A DNA stretch of 36,563 nt, taken from positions 1 through 36,563 of the forward strand of contig NZ_CAJNBL010000030.1 of the NCBI RefSeq assembly GCF_905221025.1, written 5' to 3'. Origin of the DNA: Candidatus Nitrotoga fabula. Its GTDB lineage: Bacteria; Pseudomonadota; Gammaproteobacteria; Burkholderiales; Gallionellaceae. Within the stretch, counting starts at the first letter, position 1, and each line of letters opens with the position of its first letter. The notes beneath the pieces were generated by a model. It saw nothing but the letters and a program-made list of their open reading frames with translations, had not been told where the DNA came from and ran no database searches. A program made the translations under genes and the position numbers. This document shows, piece after piece, positions 26,009 to 32,808 of this stretch.

Positions 26009-26881
26009 ATGAAGTTATCCACACCCGCAGGGCAAATCACTAAATATTATGAAGACGGAGAGAAGTGCCTGGCCAGTAAAGATTACAGCAATGCCCTGAA
26101 GTGTTTCAAAAAGGCAGCAGACCAGGGACACGCTCTGGCCCAGAACTATATGGGCCTGTTATATGCAAGGAAACTGGGGGTTCCGCAGGATTTCAAGAAA
26201 GCTGAATACTGGTTCCGCCAGTCAGCAGAGCAGGGAGAGCCGATGGCGCAGAACAATCTCGGGCTCATGTATGCCAGAGGGGAAGGGGTTGCACAGGATT
26301 ACCATCAGGCAGCGGAGTGGCTGCTCAAGGCGGCCGAGCAGGGCAATTCCGAGGCGCAATACAACCTCGGGTTCATGTATGCAAAAGGTCAGGGCGTTCC
26401 GCAGGACGATGAGCAGGCGGTGCATTGGTTTCGCAAGGCTGCGGAGCAGGGAGATGAAGTGGCCCAGTATAATCTGGGGTTCATGTATGAAAAAGGGATA
26501 GGTATTGCTCAGGATTACCAGCAGGCCGTGTTTCTGTACAGCATGGCTGCAGGGCAGGGCAGCGCTGATGCTGCATTGAATCTTGGAGGTCTGTACGACT
26601 CGGGTGAAGGAGTGGAACAGGATTACAAGCAGGCTGTAAATTGGTGGAAAAAGGCTGCAGAAAAGGGCCATGCGGTTGCACAGAACAATCTCGGGCTCAT
26701 GTATGCCCAAGGGCTAGGCGTAAGCCAGGATTATATTGAGGCGTACAAATGGTTTGCACTTTCCAGCATGGGTGGGGAAGAAAGAGCGTTCAACGGCCTG
26801 AAAACCGCAGAATCCCTGATGACGGAAGAAGAAATTTCCGAGGCGAAAGAGCTAGTAGAGGAGTGGAAATCATCGCATTGA
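26009..26881 (+). CDS. Sel1-like (TPR) repeat protein, cytoplasmic
   Basis: A 290-residue protein with a GGAGAG ribosome site. It begins at residue 12 with a short TPR-like lead-in and then shows six full Sel1 units of 36 residues. Units carry the pattern A-x-x-W-F-x-x-A-A-x-Q-G-x-x-x-A-Q-x-N-L-G-x-M-Y and G-x-G-V-x-Q-D. A degenerate seventh ends in AYKWFALSSMGG. There is no signal peptide, so it is probably cytoplasmic, unlike many secreted Sel1 proteins. Sel1 repeats mediate protein interactions; the partner is unknown. Units 2 and 6 are identical over 27 bases of DNA, a sign of recent internal duplication or gene conversion. Confidence 0.9.
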   Translation: MKLSTPAGQITKYYEDGEKCLASKDYSNALKCFKKAADQGHALAQNYMGLLYARKLGVPQDFKKAEYWFRQSAEQGEPMAQNNLGLMYARGEGVAQDYHQAAEWLLKAAEQGNSEAQYNLGFMYAKGQGVPQDDEQAVHWFRKAAEQGDEVAQYNLGFMYEKGIGIAQDYQQAVFLYSMAAGQGSADAALNLGGLYDSGEGVEQDYKQAVNWWKKAAEKGHAVAQNNLGLMYAQGLGVSQDYIEAYKWFALSSMGGEERAFNGLKTAESLMTEEEISEAKELVEEWKSSH

Positions 26882-27173
26882 CCCGTATTTGCGACGGCAA
26901 TGCGCATGCTGTCCGTGCAGTATGCACATGTCGGAGCAGTCTGGAACGGAAACGGATGGTATCGGTTGACCGGTCAATGACCGGCATCTTGCAGGGAAAG
27001 TCCAGATTTGGATCATAAGTGTATTGATTCTGTATGGTTCCCGAAGGGATGGACAACGCTGCGCATCCCCGGTTGTCAATTATTTCTTTTTTCCCGGCTC
27101 CAGCCGGGTATGACTTGCCGCCCCAGTTCTCAGGTCATCCGGCAATTTCCTGGGTAGCCAGCAGCAGACAGTG
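26882..27173. other. Intergenic region before radA, with palindromes
   Basis: No gene is seen. It holds a perfect 12-base palindrome TTGACCGGTCAA at 26966-26977. A 7-base-pair GC-rich hairpin CCCGGCT/AGCCGGG at 27093-27108 (2-base loop) is preceded by a T-rich run on the plus strand. That order is wrong for an intrinsic terminator on either strand. The hairpin may be a leader structure of radA. Confidence 0.4.
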
Positions 27174-28538
27174 ATGGCCAGAGAGAAAATCATCTATAGC
27201 TGTACCGAATGCGGCGGGCAGGTCGCAAAATGGCAAGGACAGTGTCCGCACTGTACGGCATGGAACACGCTGGTTGAAAGCCTGGCGGAGCCAGTGGCAA
27301 GCGGAAAGAACCGTTACAGCCCACTGGCGGTCACGAGCAGGATGCAGACTTTGGAAGAAGTAGGGGCAGAAGAGCTTCCGCGTATCCAGACTGGCATGGC
27401 TGAATTTGATCGCGTGCTGGGGGGCGGACTGGTAAGTGGTGGCGTGGTGCTGATCGGTGGTGATCCGGGAATCGGCAAATCCACCCTGCTTTTGCAGGCC
27501 CTGACCTGTTTGGCTGCACATAAAAAAGTCCTGTATGTCAGTGGAGAAGAATCCGCCGGGCAGATTGCCCTGCGAGCCCGGAGGTTATCTCTGGATGCGC
27601 GCGGAATGTATCTACTGGCAGAAATCCAGCTGGAAAAAATCCAGTCTCTCATCCAGCAGGAAAAACCCGATGTAGTGGTCATCGATTCCATCCAGACGCT
27701 GTATTCCGAAAATCTCACCTCGGCGCCCGGTTCTGTGGGGCAGGTGCGCGAATCTGCGGCACAGCTGACACGCATTGCGAAAAGTGCTGCAGTGACGATG
27801 ATTCTGGTCGGCCACGTAACCAAGGATGGTTCTCTGGCCGGGCCGCGCGTACTTGAGCATATCGTGGATACGGTACTGTACTTTGAAGGGGATACCCATT
27901 CCAGCTTTCGCCTGATACGCGCGTTCAAGAACCGTTTCGGGGCGGTAAACGAACTGGGAGTATTTGCCATGACCGAAAAGGGGCTGCGTGAAGTGAGTAA
28001 CCCGTCCGCCCTGTTTCTGTCACAGCATGGCGCCCAGGTGGCTGGCTCGTGCGTGATGGTGACTCAGGAAGGCACGCGCCCTCTACTGGTTGAAATTCAG
28101 GCATTGTTGGATGATGCGCATTCCCCGAGTCCGCGCCGCTTGTCCCTTGGGCTGGAGCAAAACCGCCTGGCCATGCTGCTGGCAGTGCTGCACCGTCATG
28201 CCGGCATTGCCTGTTTCGATCAGGATGTATTTATCAATGCAGTGGGAGGGGTGAAAATTACCGAGCCGGGGGCGGATCTGCCGGTGCTGCTGGCGATAGT
28301 GTCTTCCCTGCGCAATCAACCCCTGCCAGAAAAACTGGTGGTGTTCGGCGAAATTGGTCTAGCTGGAGAAGTGCGTCCGGTCCAGCGTGGGCAGGAACGC
28401 CTGCGCGAAGCGGCCAAGCTGGGCTTTTCCCTGGCCATTATTCCCAAGGCGAACAAGCCGAAGCAGGGGATTCCCGGCATGGAAATCATTGCGGTGGAGC
28501 GGCTGGAGGAGGCTGTGGCGAAGACGCGCCATGCCTGA
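27174..28538 (+). CDS. radA: DNA repair protein RadA (Sms)
   Basis: RadA is a RecA-like helicase that extends and resolves recombination intermediates. From the ATG at 27174 (a GTG lies just before it) it has 454 residues. It opens with a zinc finger (Cys10, Cys13, Cys24, Cys27), then Walker A GGDPGIGKS at 95-103, a Walker B region VVVIDSIQTL and the RadA-specific KNRFG motif at 252-256. It ends with a Lon-protease-like, catalytically inactive domain (VGGVKITEPGADLPVLLA ... RPVQRGQERLREA). Length and order are standard. It is convergent with the acidic hypothetical gene at 28664. Confidence 0.97.
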   Translation: MAREKIIYSCTECGGQVAKWQGQCPHCTAWNTLVESLAEPVASGKNRYSPLAVTSRMQTLEEVGAEELPRIQTGMAEFDRVLGGGLVSGGVVLIGGDPGIGKSTLLLQALTCLAAHKKVLYVSGEESAGQIALRARRLSLDARGMYLLAEIQLEKIQSLIQQEKPDVVVIDSIQTLYSENLTSAPGSVGQVRESAAQLTRIAKSAAVTMILVGHVTKDGSLAGPRVLEHIVDTVLYFEGDTHSSFRLIRAFKNRFGAVNELGVFAMTEKGLREVSNPSALFLSQHGAQVAGSCVMVTQEGTRPLLVEIQALLDDAHSPSPRRLSLGLEQNRLAMLLAVLHRHAGIACFDQDVFINAVGGVKITEPGADLPVLLAIVSSLRNQPLPEKLVVFGEIGLAGEVRPVQRGQERLREAAKLGFSLAIIPKANKPKQGIPGMEIIAVERLEEAVAKTRHA

Positions 28539-28639
28539 AGCCTGTGGGGCTGGAGGAGCCGGGCAGACCCAGATTACCCCGGTTCTTTGCCGACGCAAGA
28601 CTGAGCAGCGGGGAATCGGGGGCACGGTCCAGCCAGGAT

Positions 28640-28660
28640 GGGGAATCCCCGGGTATACCC
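28640..28660. terminator. Tandem palindromes between convergent radA and the acidic ORF
   Basis: GGGGAATCCCC at 28640-28650 (5-bp arms, one-base centre) is followed directly by the perfect palindrome GGGTATACCC at 28651-28660. The block sits 4 bases past the stop of the minus-strand gene and about 100 past radA. It may end one or both transcripts, although no T-run follows. Confidence 0.3.
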
Positions 28661-28663
28661 AGG

Positions 28664-29158
28664 TTATTCGTATCCCAGCACGTCCTCCGCCAGGGTTTCT
28701 GGACCATAACGTTCAATGAGGGAATCCAGTTCGCCCATCAAACTCTCCTCATCCTCGGTTTCAATGACGCCGCTTCCCACCAGTTGGGCCAGGTAACCAT
28801 TGGTCATGGCTTCGCGGATAGCTTCCAGCGTGGGAGCAATATCCGCTTCGCTGTCATCCAGAATGGATTCGATCACGCTGGAAAGCTCCTGGCTTGCCTT
28901 GACCGTGGTGAAATCCATGGCGAAGGCATCTTCACCGAACTCATCGATCAGCGCCTCAATCTCGGCATAAAGGGATTCCTCATTGCCGAATTCATGCCGT
29001 TCCGCCTCGATTCCTTCCATGGTAAGCTGTTCTTGCAGCTTGTCCCGCACCAGAGCCAGCGTTACCGGCCCTTCCAGATCGGGGTCGTTGATAATCTCTT
29101 CCATGGCCTCCGCCAGTGCTTCACTGACGCGGCTTTCCGGTTCAATGGGGAATGTCAA
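28664..29158 (-). CDS. Acidic hypothetical protein with a TTG start
   Basis: I do not recognise a named family. The best start is TTG at 29158: an AAGGAG Shine-Dalgarno lies 7 bases upstream of it, while the frame upstream to 29251 has no ribosome site. The protein has 164 residues, is strongly acidic and alanine/glutamate-rich. It appears fully helical, with two similar-looking segments, LYAEIEALIDEFGEDAFAMD (in the first half) and LMGELDSLIERYGPETLAED (near the end), suggesting an internal duplication. There is no signal peptide or membrane helix. It is convergent with radA, and an adaptor or stress role is only a guess. Confidence 0.75.
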   Translation of the reverse strand: MTFPIEPESRVSEALAEAMEEIINDPDLEGPVTLALVRDKLQEQLTMEGIEAERHEFGNEESLYAEIEALIDEFGEDAFAMDFTTVKASQELSSVIESILDDSEADIAPTLEAIREAMTNGYLAQLVGSGVIETEDEESLMGELDSLIERYGPETLAEDVLGYE

Positions 29159-29634
29159 GATTGATCTCCTTCGCAAAAGGTTGCCGGGTTTGCCAATCCT
29201 ATCCTGCAACAATAGAAATCCCAACGATTTATTCAATATATGCAGTCCCAAAGTACACTTTATTGGGCAGGGTCGTCAAGAAATTTTTATGCTTGTACGA
29301 AAAACACAGGCCAGATAAATCGGGTGCATGTCGGGCCCATGCCGGTGCGCGGAAGAGTTACCGATCCCGAAATCTAAAGGGATTTCGCGCGCTATCCCGC
29401 ATATTTCACTGGGCATGATGCATGTGAGGAACGCTAGCTTGATCAGGAATTCTGGAGAAAAGAATCTTCAGGCAGGCCGGATGCAGCTGTCTGCCGGAAC
29501 AGACCGGAAAAAATCAAAGACCGAAGGGGCAGGAAAAACCGGCAAGAAAAGCCTGGACTGGAAAGCTACGCAATCGGGGAAGCAGCGGGGGCGAACCCGT
29601 CCCCGCTGCGATGATCCGTAAGCCGGATGTCTAT
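29159..29634. other. Intergenic region between the acidic gene and hmp
   Basis: About 475 bases. The left part probably holds the promoter of the acidic gene. A plus-strand frame (29328-29621) encodes a Lys-rich peptide after an ATG at about 29415. It has no recognisable motif and no clear ribosome site, so I do not call it a gene. The right end holds a strong GC-rich hairpin listed separately. Confidence 0.45.
29582..29609 (-). terminator. GC-rich hairpin downstream of hmp
   Basis: GCAGCGGGG at 29582-29590 pairs perfectly with CCCCGCTGC at 29601-29609 around a 10-base loop. On the minus strand it starts about 25 bases past the hmp stop. The stem is stable and well placed for an hmp terminator, although only TTCCCC follows, not a T-run. 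Confidence 0.45.
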
Positions 29635-30879
29635 TCATACAGGACATTTTTTCGGTTTTTCCAGCTCCTGGCGAGGGCCAAAGAACTCAAAGTGCACCTG
29701 CGCAGGAGGAATCCCCCATGCCAGCAGTTCGTGGTAAATGCCAACCATGAAAGGTTGCGGCCCACAGAAATAATAGTCTGCATCCTTGCCAGGGAGCATG
29801 GACTCGATGAAGCCGGCGTCGATCAACCCTGTGCTGCTGGCGCCTGCGCGCACTACGCCATCTTTTGCCGGTTCGCTGTAGCGAAAATGGATTTTCAGGT
29901 TGCGATGTTTCTCCGCCAGTTCTTCCACATCCTTCCTGAAAGCCTGAACCGCTTCATTCAGGCTGCCATGGATGTAAATGATTTCGCGGTGGGGCATCGC
30001 ATGGATCGCCGCCTGCAATATGCTCAATATAGGCGTGATCCCCACTCCTGCCGCCAGCAGCACCAGCGGACGGGTATGCCTTTCCGTGACATCCAGGAAA
30101 AATTCCCCGCACGGGGGGGCGATTTCCAGGGTTGAGCCGACCTCAATGCTGTTATGCAGCAGATTGGAGACGTAGCCTTTGGGGGAACTGGCCTCCGGCC
30201 CGTCTTCGCGCTTGACGCTGATACGGTACCAGTCTTTTCCGGGCGTGTCCGAAAGGCTGTAGTTTCTCATGGTCGTATGTCCGCATGGGCTAGGCACGCG
30301 TACCGTGATGTACTGGCCGGGCTTGAAGAAAGGCAACGCCCCTCCTTCCGCGGGAACCAGATAAAAAGAGGTAATGACCTCACTCTCTTTTTCCTTGCGG
30401 GCAACCCGGAAAGACTTGAACCCTCCCCAGCCCCCGGGTTGCTCCAGTTGTCCGGCATAGATCTGGTTTTCCCGGCCAATAAGGATATTGGCCAGAAAAC
30501 CATATGCCTCCGCCCATGCATTGATGACCTCATCTGTCGCGCCCTCGCCGAGTACTTCGCGGATGGAGGCCAGCAGGTTTTCGCCAACGATGGGGTAGTG
30601 TTCGGCCTTGACCTGAAGCGAGGCATGCTTCTGCGCGATCAGCTCGACCGCTCCGCCAAGCACCTCAAGATTGTCGATATTGGCTGCGTATGCGCAAATT
30701 GCTCCGGCCAGGGCTTTCTGCTGCAGCCCAGCTGCCTGATTGGCCGGGTTGAAGAAAGGAGCGACCTCCGGATTATGCGAAAACATGCGTTTGTAAAAGT
30801 GGCGGGTAAGGGTCTCGCCGTGTTCCTGCAAAGCCGGGGCAGTGGACTTTACAATGGAGATGGTTTGAGCACTGAGCAT
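29635..30879 (-). CDS. hmp: Flavohaemoglobin Hmp (nitric oxide dioxygenase)
   Basis: Hmp converts NO and O2 to nitrate using NADH, protecting the cell from nitrosative stress. It has 414 residues. The globin domain (1-140) has distal Tyr29 and Gln53 and proximal His85, the same numbers as E. coli Hmp. The FAD-binding domain has MRNYSLSDTPG, and the NAD-binding domain has LLAAGVGITPILSIL. The C-terminus includes the usual YYFCGPQPFM. A ribosome site (AAAAGG) lies about 7 bases before the ATG. It is divergent from nsrR, and the gap holds a candidate NsrR operator. NO is a by-product of ammonia oxidation and of denitrification, so this gene fits the presumed host. Confidence 0.98.
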   Translation of the reverse strand: MLSAQTISIVKSTAPALQEHGETLTRHFYKRMFSHNPEVAPFFNPANQAAGLQQKALAGAICAYAANIDNLEVLGGAVELIAQKHASLQVKAEHYPIVGENLLASIREVLGEGATDEVINAWAEAYGFLANILIGRENQIYAGQLEQPGGWGGFKSFRVARKEKESEVITSFYLVPAEGGALPFFKPGQYITVRVPSPCGHTTMRNYSLSDTPGKDWYRISVKREDGPEASSPKGYVSNLLHNSIEVGSTLEIAPPCGEFFLDVTERHTRPLVLLAAGVGITPILSILQAAIHAMPHREIIYIHGSLNEAVQAFRKDVEELAEKHRNLKIHFRYSEPAKDGVVRAGASSTGLIDAGFIESMLPGKDADYYFCGPQPFMVGIYHELLAWGIPPAQVHFEFFGPRQELEKPKKCPV

Positions 30880-30896
30880 AATGGCACCTTTTCCTT

Positions 30897-30925
30897 TATA
30901 ATGTGTATGTAGTATGCATAATATA
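30897..30925. promoter_or_regulatory. Candidate NsrR operator between hmp and nsrR
   Basis: TATAATGTGTATGT, a central A, and GTATGCATAATATA form a 29-base imperfect dyad in the gap between divergent hmp and nsrR. Nine of 14 half-site positions match. The ATG-T-T-AT-like half sites resemble known NsrR boxes (for example AAGATGCATTT arms), and the site is 18 bases from the hmp start. NsrR is a repressor of hmp in many bacteria, so repression of hmp is the likely outcome. Confidence 0.5.
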
Positions 30926-30980
30926 ACCTTTGCTATCCCTGTACAAGTGTTTTTGACTTTTTTTGAAATGGAACCTGGCT

Positions 30981-31415
30981 ATGCAGTTAACCATATTCAC
31001 CGATTATGGCCTTCGCAGCCTGATGTATCTTGCCGCACAGCCGGACCGGATCTGCAGCGTCCGGGAAATATCAGAGCACTATGGAATCTCGCGCAACCAT
31101 CTGGTAAAAGTCGTGCACCGGCTTGCCCAGCTTGGCCTGATTCACAGCAGGAAAGGGAAAGGGGGCGGAATTCAGCTTGCAAAGCCTCCGGAGAAATTCC
31201 TGCTGGGTAACCTGGTTCGCCAGCTGGAGCCGAATATGAACCTGGTCGAATGCTTCAACCAGAATACCAATACCTGCAAAGTGGTGAGTGCCTGTCAGCT
31301 CAAGTATTATCTGTTCGAGGCAAACGAATCGTTCATCCAGACGCTGAACAGGCATACCCTGGCAGATGCGGTTACCGATAAAACCCTGTTCCTGGCTGTT
31401 TCCAGGCCTGAATAA
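30981..31415 (+). CDS. nsrR: NO-sensing transcriptional repressor NsrR (Rrf2 family)
   Basis: A 144-residue Rrf2-family regulator that binds an iron-sulfur cluster which NO destroys, thus derepressing NO-defence genes. The N-terminal winged helix-turn-helix starts MQLTIFTDYGLRSLMYLA and has ISRNHLVKVVHRLAQLG. The cluster ligands are Cys91, Cys99 and Cys105. The frame is open six codons upstream to a TTG, but the ATG at 30981 gives the family N-terminus, and the gap and dyad fit it. It is divergent from hmp. Other likely targets, such as nitrite reductase genes, are outside the window. Confidence 0.95.
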   Translation: MQLTIFTDYGLRSLMYLAAQPDRICSVREISEHYGISRNHLVKVVHRLAQLGLIHSRKGKGGGIQLAKPPEKFLLGNLVRQLEPNMNLVECFNQNTNTCKVVSACQLKYYLFEANESFIQTLNRHTLADAVTDKTLFLAVSRPE

Positions 31416-31714
31416 ATGCAATTTTGTGCCCGGAGCGGCTGCTGGGTGCACCCGGGGAAACAGGGTTCAAACTACCGTGGGTTTTTCCATCGGGGCACGA
31501 TCCGGCAGGAAGACACAAGCGGTTTCCCATCTTACTGTTTTGACTTGCAATCTTAAGGATAGCTGCGCTCCTCTTCCCGGGCAGCAGCATATTGCTGCAG
31601 CTCAATTTTGATTACCGGCTATGTGGGGTACCATACAGACCGGAAGGGCAGGAGCCTGCTAGGATTTGTCAGGGATACGGGGTAAGCAGTCAGAAATCCA
31701 CAAAGGAGTCATCA
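31416..31714. other. Intergenic region between nsrR and the EEP-family gene
   Basis: About 300 bases. A perfect 10-base palindrome GGGTGCACCC lies at 31444-31453, 28 bases after the nsrR stop, and may belong to its transcript end. No gene or RNA element is recognised. The promoter of the downstream gene is not clearly visible. Confidence 0.4.
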
Positions 31715-32674
31715 ATGCCGGACAGTTTGTTTATTGCTTTTTGGAATGTTGAAAATCTTTTTGACGTGGAGTCCGCAGACCGCTCTGAAAAACTTCGGGG
31801 AATCCTTGGCAAGGATCTCTCCGGCTGGGATGATGATGTTCTCGAATCAAAGTTGCGCCAGCTATCCAGAGTGATCTGCTCCATGAATTCCGGGGCGGGC
31901 CCGGATATCCTGGGGGTGTGCGAGGTCGAGAACCGAAACGTGCTGATCCGGCTCACCGGGATGATCGCAGCGGAAGGCGGGCGCAATTATCATGTTGTCC
32001 ATGCCGATACCAGCGACAACAGGGGAATAGACGTTGCTTTCCTTTATGATCCTGCGGTGGCCAGCACTTCTCCGGACAAGGTTTTCCAGCACTGGGTGGT
32101 TAAGCGCTATGCAACCCGCGAACTGTTCCAGGTGAATTTTGAACTGGACGGCCAGACGGTGGTACTGGTCGGTAACCACTGGCCATCGAGAACATCCGGG
32201 CAATACGAGTCCGAGCCGTTCCGGATTACCGCCGGGGAGACGTTATCCTACTGGATCGAGAGAATCCGCCAGGAACTGGGTAATCACGTTGCCATTGTCG
32301 TCACCGGAGATTTCAATGACGAACCGTTCAACCGTTCGATCACCGAGTACGCGCTCTCGACCAGTGACCGTCGCCAGGTGATGAATGGGAGGAACCCCTA
32401 TCTGCTGAATCTCATGTGGCCTTTGCTGGGGTCGGGTGCCGGAACACACCTGTATAACGGGCGCTGGAACATGCTCGACCAGATCATGGTCAGCCAGGGA
32501 ATCGTAAACGGAAAGAGCGGGTGGAGCGTGCATGGGGAAGCACGGATCGAAGGGATGGACATGATGTCCCGGCCTAACCGCGCCGGGCCGAGAAGGTTTG
32601 GCCTGAAGCCCGGGGAGAGGGATCTGGCAGGCTTTAGTGACCATTATCCGGTAAGCGTTACGCTCAGGCGCTGA
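31715..32674 (+). CDS. Endonuclease/exonuclease/phosphatase (EEP) family protein
   Basis: A 319-residue protein, soluble, with a clear AGGAG ribosome site just before the ATG at 31715 (the frame is open 41 codons further upstream without support). Catalytic-core motifs of the EEP fold are present: FWNVENLFD near residue 10, the metal-binding Glu in GVCEVENRNVL, VGNHWPSR, TGDFNDEPFN, and the terminal SDHYPV. No signal peptide is visible. Members cleave nucleic acids or phosphoesters; the substrate here is unknown. It is isolated, with no co-operonic gene. Confidence 0.88.
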   Translation: MPDSLFIAFWNVENLFDVESADRSEKLRGILGKDLSGWDDDVLESKLRQLSRVICSMNSGAGPDILGVCEVENRNVLIRLTGMIAAEGGRNYHVVHADTSDNRGIDVAFLYDPAVASTSPDKVFQHWVVKRYATRELFQVNFELDGQTVVLVGNHWPSRTSGQYESEPFRITAGETLSYWIERIRQELGNHVAIVVTGDFNDEPFNRSITEYALSTSDRRQVMNGRNPYLLNLMWPLLGSGAGTHLYNGRWNMLDQIMVSQGIVNGKSGWSVHGEARIEGMDMMSRPNRAGPRRFGLKPGERDLAGFSDHYPVSVTLRR

Positions 32675-32808
32675 TCCGGGCAGGGGTCTCCGGAATGCAA
32701 AAACAGGGTGACCTGCAGCCGAATGCTGCCTGCCCAAAAGCGCTGGCGGATCAGGATGCAATGGAATATTCAGTGTCTATCCATGCAAAACCCAGAGAAA
32801 CGTCCGGA

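Noticed and set aside
27084-27108. T-run plus GC-rich hairpin as an intrinsic terminator before radA
   Set aside because: The T-run precedes the hairpin on the plus strand; on the minus strand the hairpin is followed by A's. Neither order gives an intrinsic terminator.
29415-29621. Short Lys-rich plus-strand ORF before hmp
   Set aside because: No ribosome site and no motif; it overlaps the probable hmp terminator hairpin, so it is more likely chance.
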